A stretch of 64,000 nt of DNA, taken from NCBI GenBank assembly GCA_963769945.1, contig CAVYOA010000014.1:186001-250000 (forward strand). Reading direction: 5' to 3'. The notes beneath the pieces are model-generated. The model ran no database searches. It was not told where the DNA came from and worked only from the letters and a program-made list of their open reading frames with translations. The translations under genes and the position numbers were made by a program. Positions 8,805 through 17,042 of the stretch are shown here, piece by piece. This DNA comes from WHSW01 sp963769945 (GTDB lineage: Bacteria > Actinomycetota > Thermoleophilia > Solirubrobacterales > 70-9). Within the stretch, counting starts at the first letter, position 1. Every line of letters begins with the position of its first letter.

Positions 8805-9416
8805 GTTCCGGCGCTCGGCGTACTCGGGGGCGCGTTCAATCCGCCTCATATCGGTCATCTCGTGCTGGCTCACGAGGCGGCTTTCCAGCTCGGTCTCGAA
8901 CGGATCCTGCTGGTGCCGACAGGCGAGGCTCCACACAAGCGAATCGAGCCCGAGCCGGGAGCCGGGGTTCGACTCGAGCTCGCTCGGCTCGCGGCGCAGG
9001 GCGACGATCTGCTCGAGGTCAGCGATGTCGAGGTGACCCGCGCGGGGCCGTCGTACTCGTCGCATACGCTTGAGCGGTTGAGCGACGAGCATGCTGGGCA
9101 CGATCTTCACTTCCTCATGGGGGCCGATGTGGCTGCCCAGCTCGAGGCTTGGCATCAGCCCGCTCGCGTGCTCGAGCTGGCGCGCCTGGCGATCGCCGGT
9201 CGTCCTGGCGCGGCGCTCGACGAGGTTGCGGCTGCCCTGAAGCGCCTCGATGCGGGCGATCGCGCGGAGTTCATCGAGATGCCCGAGATCGGCATCTCCT
9301 CGACAGCCGTCCGCGGGCGGATCGCCCGCGGGCAGCCGATTCGGTATCTCGTGCCCGGCGCCGTCGCCGAGTTGATCGCCGAACGCGGGCTCTATCGCGA
9401 GGCGGTCGCGGCTTGA
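8805..9416 (+). CDS. nadD: Nicotinate-nucleotide adenylyltransferase (start codon unresolved)
   Basis: Enzyme joining nicotinate mononucleotide and ATP to give deamido-NAD. The nucleotidyltransferase signature GVLGGAFNPPHIGHL is encoded from about 8814, and the second motif EIGISSTAVRGRI lies near the C-terminus. The frame is open upstream into proA, but there is no ATG, GTG or TTG between the proA end and the signature; the first standard start (GTG 8862) would delete the active-site motif. Coordinates therefore start at the first codon after the proA stop. Either a substitution or indel hides the start (GTA at 8799 is one change from GTG), or an unusual start is used. Confidence 0.88.
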   Translation, partial: VPALGVLGGAFNPPHIGHLVLAHEAAFQLGLERILLVPTGEAPHKRIEPEPGAGVRLELARLAAQGDDLLEVSDVEVTRAGPSYSSHTLERLSDEHAGHDLHFLMGADVAAQLEAWHQPARVLELARLAIAGRPGAALDEVAAALKRLDAGDRAEFIEMPEIGISSTAVRGRIARGQPIRYLVPGAVAELIAERGLYREAVAA

Positions 9417-9841
9417 GCGCTGCGGGGCAGAGCACGAAGCGGAAGGCGGAGGCGGAGCGTCGAAGCGAGGAGCCCGGCGCCGCAATCGCGCTCGCGCGGC
9501 GGATCGCGACGATTGTCGACGACAAGAAGGGTGAGGAGATCGTCGCGATTGACGTGCGCGGGCTCGTCGGCTACACCGACTACCTGGTGATCGCCACGGC
9601 GCGAAACGAGCGCCAGGCGAAGGCAATTCACGACGAGGTCCAGCTCAAGCTCAAGCGCGAGGACCATCTGTTGCCGGCGCGGTCGGAGGGCGTCGCCGAG
9701 GCTCGCTGGGTGCTGCTGGACTATCTCGATTGTGTGTTGCATCTGCTCGTGCCCGAGACGCGCGAGCGCTACCGGCTTGAGCGGCTCTGGGGCGAGGGCG
9801 AGCGGCTCGAACTTGGGCTCGAAGGTGAGGCCGAGAGCTAG
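9413..9841 (+). CDS. rsfS: Ribosomal silencing factor RsfS
   Basis: 142-residue RsfS/Iojap protein that binds L14 on the 50S subunit and blocks 30S joining when nutrients are scarce. Key family segments are GYTDYLVIATARNERQ, SEGVAEARWVLLDY and VLHLLVPETRERYRLERLW. The TTG at 9413 overlaps the nadD stop (TTGA) and is preferred to a start far inside nadD. nadD-rsfS adjacency is common across bacteria. Confidence 0.94.
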   Translation: MSAAGQSTKRKAEAERRSEEPGAAIALARRIATIVDDKKGEEIVAIDVRGLVGYTDYLVIATARNERQAKAIHDEVQLKLKREDHLLPARSEGVAEARWVLLDYLDCVLHLLVPETRERYRLERLWGEGERLELGLEGEAES

Positions 9842-9906
9842 CACCCCGTTCGCGGGCTCGCCGCTGCGGTCGTCCGTCCGACGCCGGTCATAGCGTTCCC
9901 TGAAGC

Positions 9907-10713
9907 GTGAGCCGCCGGTTCAAACGATCGCTGATCGGTTACAACCCGAAACAGGTCGACGACGCGTTAGCCGCCCATGACGCGGTGATCGAGCAGGCCG
10001 CGTCGTCGTTTGCGGCCCAGGCCGCGGCGCTGTCGGCGACGGCCGAGGAGGTCGAGCGCGGTCAGCTGCGCATCGAGCAGCTGGAGCTGGTCTGCGAGCA
10101 GTTGGCTGAGAGGATCGTCGAGCGCGAGCACGAGCTCGGCGCGGTTCGCGACGAGCTTGCCGCGCTGAGCGAGGAGGGCGAGCGGCGCTTGCATGGCCTG
10201 ATGCTGCTGGCCGAGGAGCTGGAGATGGTTCGCCAGCAGGCTCGCGGTCAGGCGACGCGGATCCGTGTCCAGGCGCTGCGCGAGGCGGCGGAGCTGAGCG
10301 AGCTGATCACCGAGGCGACCCAGCACCCGGTCGAGTCACGGGCGCGGATGCTGGATGCGATTCACGAGGCGATCACGAGACTGGGAGCGCAGCTCGAGGC
10401 GCCGATCGAGACGTCTGAGGCGGCTGGCACACCGCCGCCGCTCGCGTCGGATATGTATGAGGGGGCGATCGAGATCGAGGTCGGCCCGCTCGATGACTTC
10501 TCTCAGCTCGTCGGCTTCGAGGACGCCGCGGGCGCGATCGCGGCAACGTCGGCGATCTCGGTCAAGCGCTTCGCCGCCGGCCGGGCGACGCTGGCGATCG
10601 AGCTCAACGAGCCGATCGAGTTGCTGCGCGAGCTCGAGGAGCGGGCGCCATTTGAGTTTCAAGTGCGCGATCAGCGTTTCGACCGGGTAGTGCTCGACGT
10701 TGAAGCGGCCTAG
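9907..10713 (+). CDS. DivIVA-like coiled-coil protein
   Basis: 268-residue cytoplasmic protein. The N-terminus, RRFKRSLIGYNPKQVDDAL, matches the start of DivIVA/GpsB domains (GY-x2-x-VD), which bind curved membrane. Residues ~20-125 form a long Ala/Glu/Leu/Arg-rich coiled coil. The C-terminal ~90 residues (DDFSQLVGFEDAAGAI onward) look globular and are not recognised. No transmembrane segment. Probably a polar or septal scaffold (inference). Confidence 0.6.
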   Translation: MSRRFKRSLIGYNPKQVDDALAAHDAVIEQAASSFAAQAAALSATAEEVERGQLRIEQLELVCEQLAERIVEREHELGAVRDELAALSEEGERRLHGLMLLAEELEMVRQQARGQATRIRVQALREAAELSELITEATQHPVESRARMLDAIHEAITRLGAQLEAPIETSEAAGTPPPLASDMYEGAIEIEVGPLDDFSQLVGFEDAAGAIAATSAISVKRFAAGRATLAIELNEPIELLRELEERAPFEFQVRDQRFDRVVLDVEAA

Positions 10714-10763
10714 GTAACGCAAGAACCGGCGCGACGACACGGACGGGGGTTTACGGTGCCCGT

Positions 10764-11672
10764 ATGGGTACTCGCAGGAGCCTTGTCGGAGTGTGGCTGC
10801 TTGCGCTGCTCGCCGGCGCGGTCGCGCTCGCGCCCGCCGGGTCGGCGGCGGAGCCGCCCGGCGTTGCGTGGAATCAGTACTTGCCGGCGTTGCCGAGTCC
10901 CGCGCAGACGAAGCCGAACCGAGTCGCACATTGCAAACGCGCGAAGCTGAAGTGCGTGAGGGTTCAGATCCGGCGGATGAAGGCGCTTCAGGCGCGCCTG
11001 GGATGTGATCACAAGGCGGTCTTCACGACGACGTATCTCGAGTTGACGAAGACGCTTCGCGACATGCTGATCGCCGACCGGGGCTTCTTTCAGTGGCCGA
11101 GGTTCTTCTTTCGCGAGGACGCGCTGTTCGCGAATGTCTATTTCCGCTCGGTGCGCCACTGGGAGCAGGGGAGAGAGGTTCCGGAGGCGTGGCGGATCGC
11201 GTTCGAGACGGCAGAGCAGGGCGAGGTGACGGGCGCGCAGGACATGCTGCTGGGGATCAACGCGCACGTACAGAACGACATGCCGTTCGTGCTGGCCCAG
11301 CTGGGCTTGCGCGATCGCAAGGACCGAGCGCGAAAGCCCGACCACGACAAGTCCAACGCGGCGCTCGAGGCCGGTTACGAGCGGGTGGTGGCGGCGGTCC
11401 GCGATCGCTTCGACCCCGCGATCTCGCTGACCAATCCGGAGGGCGTGCCCGCCGACAACGTCGGCGGGCTCGAGCTCGTGCGCGAATGGCGCGAGCAGGT
11501 CTGGCGCAACGCCGAGCGGCTGGTCAACGCGAAAAGCGACGACGAGCGAGCGCAGGTGGCGCAGGAGATTCAGGACTACGCGGCGGGCTGGGCGGAGTCG
11601 ATCGCAGCGACACCGACGCCGGGTTATCGGGCGACCCGCGACGCGTACTGCGCCGAGAAGATTGGCGGCTGA
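10764..11672 (+). CDS. Secreted protein resembling DUF5995
   Basis: 302-residue protein with a signal peptide (MGTRRS, hydrophobic core, ending SAAE). The mature part contains LLGINAHVQNDMPFVL, characteristic of an actinobacterial helical family I recognise as DUF5995-like. Conserved histidines (e.g. NAHVQND, CDHKAVF) suggest possible metal binding. Function unknown. A stand-alone gene, 50 bases after the DivIVA-like gene. Confidence 0.6.
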   Translation: MGTRRSLVGVWLLALLAGAVALAPAGSAAEPPGVAWNQYLPALPSPAQTKPNRVAHCKRAKLKCVRVQIRRMKALQARLGCDHKAVFTTTYLELTKTLRDMLIADRGFFQWPRFFFREDALFANVYFRSVRHWEQGREVPEAWRIAFETAEQGEVTGAQDMLLGINAHVQNDMPFVLAQLGLRDRKDRARKPDHDKSNAALEAGYERVVAAVRDRFDPAISLTNPEGVPADNVGGLELVREWREQVWRNAERLVNAKSDDERAQVAQEIQDYAAGWAESIAATPTPGYRATRDAYCAEKIGG

Positions 11673-11818
11673 ACGACCCGAAGCTCAAGGGGAAGTAGCT
11701 GAGCTCAAGATCGCGGCCGAGGCGGTACGGCTCGATGTTGAAGCCGTCTGAGAAAGCACGCTTTCGGCACACAATCGCACATTCTCGCGCGCCTTTTCTC
11801 ATCTCCAGCAGCGAACCT

Positions 11819-12520
11819 GTGTTCGTGCCGATCGGAGACTCGAACCACAAGGGCAACGTCGCGGAGCTGAAGATCCTCGCCGCGGCCGCGGACCTCGGAC
11901 TCGAGGTCTCGAAGCCGCTCACGGAGCACTGCCGCTACGACTTGATCTTCGACGTCGGCGATCGCCTACTGCGCGTTCAATGCAAGTGGGCTAACCAGAA
12001 TGGCGATGTGATCTTGATCAAGATCGGCGGCAGCTACCACTCGCCGACGCGGGGCTACGTACTCTCGACTTACAGCGCGAGTGAGGTCGACGCCGTTGCC
12101 GCTTACTGCGGCGATAACGACCGGTGCTATCTGATTCCGATCGATGTCATTGACGGTCAAACATGCATGCACCTCAGGCTGGCGCCAGCGCGTAATGGCC
12201 AACTGGTCGCGTTACACTTCGCGGCCGATTACGAACTCGCAAGGGGCTGTAGCTCAGCTGGTAGAGCGAGCGGCTGGCAGCCGCTAGGCCAGGGGTTCGA
12301 GTCCCCTCAGCTCCACTCTCCGTCGAACATAGAAAGTTGCGTGGGATCGGAAGAGCTTCGCCGTCGTCTTGGCTCGCTCACTCACCGCGCTGCCGCAGGT
12401 GAAACGTTCAATGTCACCCGGCGTGGCAAGCCATTCTGCCGCCTAACGCCGCCCGAATCACTGCTCAATGCCAAAGAGGGCGAGATCAACGCGGCCGAGC
12501 CCTCCCCCAAGCATGAATGA
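11819..12520 (+). CDS. PD-(D/E)XK (group I intron-type) nuclease ORF reading through tRNA-Ala into a Phd-like segment
   Basis: The first ~140 residues match the group I intron-associated PD-(D/E)XK endonuclease family (the I-Ssp6803I type): HKGNVAELKILAAAADLG, then CRYDLIFDVGDRLLRVQCKWA, with the catalytic D and QxK. It ends with a family-typical NGQ...ADYEL segment. No stop follows: the frame continues through the complete tRNA-Ala at 12243-12315 and then a Phd/YefM-like stretch, stopping at 12520. GTG 11819 or 11825 is the likely start because the domain begins there; the frame is open to 11735. RNase P cutting at 12242/12243 would leave a nuclease message without a stop codon. Confidence 0.65.
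   Translation: MFVPIGDSNHKGNVAELKILAAAADLGLEVSKPLTEHCRYDLIFDVGDRLLRVQCKWANQNGDVILIKIGGSYHSPTRGYVLSTYSASEVDAVAAYCGDNDRCYLIPIDVIDGQTCMHLRLAPARNGQLVALHFAADYELARGCSSAGRASGWQPLGQGFESPQLHSPSNIESCVGSEELRRRLGSLTHRAAAGETFNVTRRGKPFCRLTPPESLLNAKEGEINAAEPSPKHE
12243..12315 (+). tRNA. tRNA-Ala (anticodon GGC)
   Basis: A full cloverleaf can be drawn: acceptor GGGGCTG pairs with CAGCTCC and contains the G3-U70 wobble that marks alanine tRNAs; D arm GCTC/GAGC; anticodon stem AGCGG/CCGCT around loop CTGGCAG, giving anticodon GGC; T arm AGGGG-TTCGAGT-CCCCT; discriminator A at 12315. CCA is not encoded. The gene is uninterrupted (no intron) and lies wholly inside an open frame on the same strand. Confidence 0.97.
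12341..12520 (+). CDS. Phd/YefM-like antitoxin, orphan (59 aa if GTG start)
   Basis: GSEELRRRLGSLTHRAAAGE followed by TFNVTRRGKPFCRL matches the N-terminal DNA-binding fold of prevent-host-death antitoxins, which normally repress their own operon and neutralise a Doc or PIN toxin. The GTG at 12341 gives an independent start just after the tRNA; the same frame is continuous with the upstream nuclease. No toxin gene is adjacent: the next gene is on the other strand. The C-terminal 20 residues look degenerate. Confidence 0.55.
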   Translation: MGSEELRRRLGSLTHRAAAGETFNVTRRGKPFCRLTPPESLLNAKEGEINAAEPSPKHE

Positions 12521-12566
12521 GAAACCGCAAGCTAGACCTCCCCGAGTCACGCGATTCAAATAGCTG

Positions 12567-13127
12567 TCAGAGCGACCGCACCATCGCCCGCGCCGCGTCG
12601 AGGCCGGCCGCGTTCGCGGCTCGAGCTGGCGCCGGACACCGCAGCCGCCAGCCGGAGAACCCCAGATTCGCCACCTTGGCGAAGCCAAGCTCGTCCTCGC
12701 GCAGCGCAAGCAGCAGATGCGCTACGCGATCGGCGGCCGGTAGCTCGGCGCCCTCGCCGACCCGCACGCACCAACAATCCACGCGACGTCCCTGCGAGCG
12801 CACCAGAAACGCTCCCTGCTCGCCCACCAACCAGGCGCCGAGCTCACCGCGCTCCAGCACCAGCCCGGTCTCCGCGACGAGCTCACGCTCGCGATGGCCG
12901 ACCAGGTCTCCAAGGAGTCCGAGCGCGACGCGCTCTGCCCCCGGATCCGCGCTCATCCGCTGTGCGGCGCTGCGCTCGCTACCGATCGCCACCACCTGGC
13001 GAGCGCCGCGGCGCGCCTGCAGCCACGGCACCGCCCACGCGTGGGCAAAGCAAATCGCCGCGGCCGGAAAGGTCCATGGCTCGATCGCCACCAGCAGGGC
13101 TCCCGGCAGGCAGAAGATCAGCACCAC
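12567..13127 (-). CDS. Uncharacterised membrane protein (N-terminus probably longer)
   Basis: 187 residues from the first standard start, with a hydrophobic hairpin near the N-terminus (VLIFCLPGALLVAI, then FPAAAICFAHAWAVPWL) and a soluble, Leu/Ala/Glu-rich remainder. The open frame extends upstream to 13274, right after the stop of the next gene; that extension (ending DGRRWTAWTVWV) reads as normal protein and directly precedes the membrane segments, but contains no ATG, GTG or TTG. A CTG at 13271 is the only near-standard candidate. Same strand and frame as the 74-residue gene upstream, so probably an operon. No function known. Confidence 0.55.
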   Translation of the reverse strand: MVLIFCLPGALLVAIEPWTFPAAAICFAHAWAVPWLQARRGARQVVAIGSERSAAQRMSADPGAERVALGLLGDLVGHRERELVAETGLVLERGELGAWLVGEQGAFLVRSQGRRVDCWCVRVGEGAELPAADRVAHLLLALREDELGFAKVANLGFSGWRLRCPAPARAANAAGLDAARAMVRSL

Positions 13128-13274
13128 CCAAACCGTCCAAGCCGTCCAGCGCCGACCGTCGCGGCGCAGGGTGCGCGCGCTCGCGTCTTCGCGCCAGTGA
13201 AGCCGCGCCGCCTCCTCGAGGCCGGCGCGCGCATCGACGCTGACCGTCTCGATTTCGATCGGCGCGCCCAGCGC

Positions 13275-13499
13275 CTAACCGCCCGCGATCGGGCGGCGCA
13301 GCACCACCAGCTCCGCTTCGGGCGGCAGCTCGCGCACAACCTCCGCGGAACCGTCTTCGTGGCTCATCGAAGCGATCATCCCGCGCTCGAGCTCGAGCGC
13401 AAACGCCGCGCGGGCAGCGTCGAGCTCAGTCCCTTCGGCGCTGTCCCACTGCGCCAGCGTCGAGTGACCGCTGCGGTCGAGTCTTATCAGCCGGCCCAT
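13275..13499 (-). CDS. Small conserved hypothetical protein (74 aa)
   Basis: Starts MGRLIRLDRSGHSTLAQW and ends VVLRRPIAGG. The ATG at 13499 follows a near-perfect Shine-Dalgarno (AGGAGGTG), which fixes the start and argues strongly that the gene is real. Acidic, soluble, no cysteine; not assigned to a named family. Divergent from leuS with ~90 bases between starts, and followed without gap by the membrane-protein frame. Confidence 0.75.
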   Translation of the reverse strand: MGRLIRLDRSGHSTLAQWDSAEGTELDAARAAFALELERGMIASMSHEDGSAEVVRELPPEAELVVLRRPIAGG

Positions 13500-13590
13500 C
13501 TTCACCTCCTGACAGAAGTACAGATCGACCTCTGAGTCTAAGTCCTCACCGAGGCCCGCTGGCGACACCGCTGCCTACACTGCGCCGCAG

Positions 13591-16110
13591 ATGAGCGACA
13601 CGATCGACAGCACCGCGAGCGGCGAAGCCGCGCGCTACGACCCAGCTGCGGTCGAACGACGCTGGCGGCAGGTATGGGAGTCCGAGCGCACCTGGGAGGT
13701 GCCCAATCCCGGAGACCCGGGCTTCGACGATTCCAAGCCCAAGGCCTACGTGCTGGCGATGTTGCCCTACCCCTCGGGCGAGCCGCACATCGGGCACCTC
13801 AAGACCTACTCGATCGGCGATGCAATCGCTCATTTTCGTCGCCGAAACGGCTTTCAGGTTGTGCATCCGATGGGCTACGACGCCTTCGGCTTGCCCGCCG
13901 AGAACAACGCAATCAAGACCGGCAAGCACCCCCGCGACGCGACCTGGGCCTCGATCGAGGAGTTTCGCCGCCAGCTTCGCGCCTGGGGCGTCTCGATCGA
14001 CTGGAGGCGCGAGGTCGTCACCTGCGATCCCAGCTATTACCGCTGGACCCAATGGATCTTCCTTCGCCTCTACGAGGCCGGCCTCGCCTACCGAGCCCAA
14101 GCGCCCGTGCAGTGGTGCCCGGTCGACCAAACCGTGCTCGCCAACGAGCAGGTGATCGACGGTCATTGCGAACGCTGCGGCGCGCTGGTCGAAACACGCG
14201 ACCTGGAGCAGTGGTTCTTCAAGATCACCGATTACGCCGACCGCCTGCTCGCCGACTTCGAGCTGCTCGAATCCTGGCCCGAGCACGTGGTGACGATGCA
14301 GCGCAACTGGATCGGGCGCTCTCAGGGCGCCAGCGTCAGCTTTCGCTGCGAAGAGCTCGACCTCGATTTCCCGGTGTTCACGACGCGTCCCGACACGCTC
14401 TTCGGCGCCACCTTCTTCGTCGTCGCTCCCGAGCACCCCGAAGTTGAACGGCTCGCCGCCGGCACCGGGCATGAGCAGGAGGTGCACGACTACGTCGCCG
14501 CGGCGCTCCGCAGTCCTGTTGAACAGCGCGGCAGCGATCAGCGCGAGAAGACCGGCGTGGCGCTCGGGCGCACCGTCACCAACCCCGTCAACGGCGAAGC
14601 GATCCCGATCTACGTCGCCGATTACGTGCTGATGGAGTACGGCACCGGCGCCGTGATGGCCGTTCCCGCCCACGACGAGCGCGACCACGCCTTCGCCCGC
14701 AAGTTCGAGATCGAGATCCGCGAGGTCGTCAGCGGCGGCGACGACGTTCAGGCCGAGCCCTACGTCGGCGACGGCGCGATGATCAACAGCGGCCGTTTCG
14801 ACGGCACCGGCAACCGCGAGGCCTACACGCAGATCATCGGCTGGCTCGAGAGCGAGGGTCGTGGCGAGACCGCGGTCAACTACCGGCTGCGCGACTGGCT
14901 GTTGTCGCGCCAGCGCTACTGGGGCTGTCCGATCCCGATCGTCTACTGCGACAGCTGCGGCATGGTTACCGTGCCCGACGATCAGCTGCCGGTCGAGCTG
15001 CCCGAGATCGAGGACTACTCGCCCAGGGGCAAGAGCCCGCTTGCCGCCGCTGAGGACTGGGTCAACACCACCTGTCCGCAGTGTGGCGGCGCCGCCCGTC
15101 GCGAGACCGACACGATGGACACCTTCGTCGACTCGTCGTGGTACTTCCTCCGCTACCTCGATCCGGCCAACTCAGAGCGGGCTTGGTCGCGCGAGCCGGT
15201 CGATTACTGGATGCCGGTAGACCAGTACATCGGCGGCGTCGAGCACGCGATCCTGCACCTGCTCTACGCGCGCTTCTTCTGCAAGGCGCTCTCTGACATT
15301 GGCGAGCTCGACGTGCAGGAGCCGTTCACCAACCTCTTCGCTCAGGGAATGATCACTCGCGCTGGCGCGAAGATGTCGAAGTCGAAGGGCAACGCGATCA
15401 ATCCGGATGAGGCCGTGGGACGCTACGGGGCCGACGCGATGCGCACCTACATCTGCTTCATCGGCCCACCGGACCGTTCTGCGGACTGGGTCGACGAGGG
15501 CGTCGAAGGTGTGTCGCGCTTCCTCACACGGCTGTGGCGGCTCGGAAACGAGGTCGCCGAACGCACCGACCCCGCTGCGGCCAGCGAACAGGCAGCGGCG
15601 ACGGGGCCGGCGCGTGAGCTACTGGTCAAGGCCCACTGGGCAATCGACAAGGTGACGACCGACATCGGCGCTGGGTTTCAGCTTCATACCGCGATCGCCG
15701 CTGTGATGGAGCTCGTCAACGACGCCTACCGCCTCAAGCCGAGCCTCTTCGGCGATCCCGCGGGCGATGCGAGCGTTCGCTTTGCGACCGAGACAGCCGC
15801 CTCGATGATCTTTCTCTTCGCCCCCCACCTGGGGTCTGAGGTCTACGAGACGCTCACCGGCGCGCGCGTATGGGAGCAGCCCTGGCCACGGGCCGACGAG
15901 TCGCTGCTCGTCCGCGAGACCTTCGAACTCGTCGTCCAGGTCAACGGCAAGCGCAGGGGCCAGCTCGAGGTCGCCACCGACACCCCCGAGGCACAGCTGC
16001 TCGAGCTCGCGCGCGCGAGCGACAACGTCAGCCGCCACCTCGAGGGAAAGGAGACGCTGAAGGAGATCGTCGTGCCGGGCAAGCTGATCAACTTCGTGGT
16101 ACGCGGATGA
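13591..16110 (+). CDS. leuS: Leucyl-tRNA synthetase
   Basis: 839-residue class I aminoacyl-tRNA synthetase charging tRNA-Leu. HIGH motif in PYPSGEPHIGHLKTY (~residues 52-66); the CP1 editing domain with TTRPDTLFGATFFVVAPEHP and GTGAVMAVPAHDERDHAFA (the conserved Asp of editing); KMSKSKGNAI as the second ATP motif; C-terminal VQVNGKRRGQ. Full length for the bacterial type. The stop overlaps the next start by ATGA. Confidence 0.98.
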   Translation: MSDTIDSTASGEAARYDPAAVERRWRQVWESERTWEVPNPGDPGFDDSKPKAYVLAMLPYPSGEPHIGHLKTYSIGDAIAHFRRRNGFQVVHPMGYDAFGLPAENNAIKTGKHPRDATWASIEEFRRQLRAWGVSIDWRREVVTCDPSYYRWTQWIFLRLYEAGLAYRAQAPVQWCPVDQTVLANEQVIDGHCERCGALVETRDLEQWFFKITDYADRLLADFELLESWPEHVVTMQRNWIGRSQGASVSFRCEELDLDFPVFTTRPDTLFGATFFVVAPEHPEVERLAAGTGHEQEVHDYVAAALRSPVEQRGSDQREKTGVALGRTVTNPVNGEAIPIYVADYVLMEYGTGAVMAVPAHDERDHAFARKFEIEIREVVSGGDDVQAEPYVGDGAMINSGRFDGTGNREAYTQIIGWLESEGRGETAVNYRLRDWLLSRQRYWGCPIPIVYCDSCGMVTVPDDQLPVELPEIEDYSPRGKSPLAAAEDWVNTTCPQCGGAARRETDTMDTFVDSSWYFLRYLDPANSERAWSREPVDYWMPVDQYIGGVEHAILHLLYARFFCKALSDIGELDVQEPFTNLFAQGMITRAGAKMSKSKGNAINPDEAVGRYGADAMRTYICFIGPPDRSADWVDEGVEGVSRFLTRLWRLGNEVAERTDPAAASEQAAATGPARELLVKAHWAIDKVTTDIGAGFQLHTAIAAVMELVNDAYRLKPSLFGDPAGDASVRFATETAASMIFLFAPHLGSEVYETLTGARVWEQPWPRADESLLVRETFELVVQVNGKRRGQLEVATDTPEAQLLELARASDNVSRHLEGKETLKEIVVPGKLINFVVRG

Positions 16111-16502
16111 GAAGGTCGATCGCCGCAATAGCGAGCGTGCTCGTGCTCTCGCTGGCCGCCGGTGCGACGGCGTCGGCGATGGTGTTTCGCGGCACTGCCC
16201 GCGACGACCCGAAGATGAGCGTGAAGCTGGCACTGAGCGCCGCGGCGGTCACGTTCGAGTACGCCCACGTGCTCACCGAGTGCAGCGACGGCAGCCAGGT
16301 TCGCCAGGGAGGGGCGGTCCACGAGACCGTCCTCAACGACCTCGGCAAGTTCAAGGACACGTTGGCCGAGGGCGGTGTCACCTCGGTCGTTCGCGGCCAG
16401 GTGAGTGGTGCCAGGGCGACCGGCGCCGTTCATTTCAGGTTCGTTTATGACGGTGGCGAGTGCGACAGCGAGAAGGTCGCGTGGAAGGCTCGGCGCAAAT
16501 AG
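16107..16502 (+). CDS. Small secreted hypothetical protein
   Basis: 131 residues with a signal peptide (MRRSIAAIASVLVLSLAAG, cleavage near ASA). The mature part contains two cysteines (TECSDGS and GGECDSE) that could form a disulfide, and beta-rich sequence. ATG 16107 overlaps the leuS stop; upstream frame extension lies inside leuS and is rejected. No family recognised. Confidence 0.7.
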   Translation: MRRSIAAIASVLVLSLAAGATASAMVFRGTARDDPKMSVKLALSAAAVTFEYAHVLTECSDGSQVRQGGAVHETVLNDLGKFKDTLAEGGVTSVVRGQVSGARATGAVHFRFVYDGGECDSEKVAWKARRK

Positions 16503-16516
16503 GACCGACCGTGTTC

Positions 16517-16530
16517 GCCCGCAAACGGGC
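16517..16530 (+). terminator. Short hairpin after 16107 gene
   Basis: GCCCG-CAAA-CGGGC stem-loop 14 bases after the stop, without a U tract. Weak candidate terminator. Confidence 0.3.
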
Positions 16531-16581
16531 CTGGTTCACGCTCTGCTCGCGTTTGACTGATCCGTCTGACAGAATCCTCGC

Positions 16582-16983
16582 GTGCTCGTAAGGCGGCTGT
16601 CTGACGCTGCGGTGACCGAGGTCCACGGACTTCGACCGCACATTCTCATGGACGCGGGTGAGCTCGGCTCGCGCAATCTCTCGGTCAATTGGCTCGAGGT
16701 GCCACCGGGCGTCTCCGAGGAGCTGCGCTCCCACGAAGAGGCTGAGCAGGTCTACATCGTCGTCGCGGGCACAGGCACGCTGTCAGCCACCGGCGACACG
16801 CAACGGCTCGAGATCGGCGACCTCGCCCTGATTCCTCCGGCCACCGACCACGCTGTCGCCAACGATGGCGACCAGCCACTTGCTTTGGTTTCGGTCCAGT
16901 CGCCCGCCGTCTCCGCCGACGAGCTCTACAGCCGCCGGCTCGCAGCCCAGGCCACGGGCTACGACGACTTCGACGACGAATAG
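16582..16983 (+). CDS. Cupin-domain protein
   Basis: 133 residues forming one cupin_2 barrel. Motif 1 is partly retained (SHEEAEQVYIVVAGTGTLSATG: one His, Glu, and conserved Gly) and motif 2 is GDLALIPPATDHAVANDG (His). Likely binds a metal and a small ligand, but catalytic role is not predictable. GTG start. Confidence 0.85.
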   Translation: MLVRRLSDAAVTEVHGLRPHILMDAGELGSRNLSVNWLEVPPGVSEELRSHEEAEQVYIVVAGTGTLSATGDTQRLEIGDLALIPPATDHAVANDGDQPLALVSVQSPAVSADELYSRRLAAQATGYDDFDDE

Positions 16984-17001
16984 CGCCACACTCGTAACAC
17001 T

Positions 17002-17022
17002 GAGCGCGCCACACGCGCGCTC
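17002..17022 (+). terminator. Strong GC hairpin between cupin gene and comEA
   Basis: GAGCGCGC-CACAC-GCGCGCTC, a perfect 8-bp stem with 5-base loop, sits 19 bases after the cupin stop and 20 bases before comEA. No U run follows. Candidate terminator for the cupin gene or leader structure for comEA. Confidence 0.4.
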
Positions 17023-17042
17023 GCATCGCGCACGCTGAACGC

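Noticed and set aside
12243..12315. Group I intron inside the tRNA-Ala gene
   Set aside because: The cloverleaf is complete and continuous; the intron-type nuclease lies outside it.
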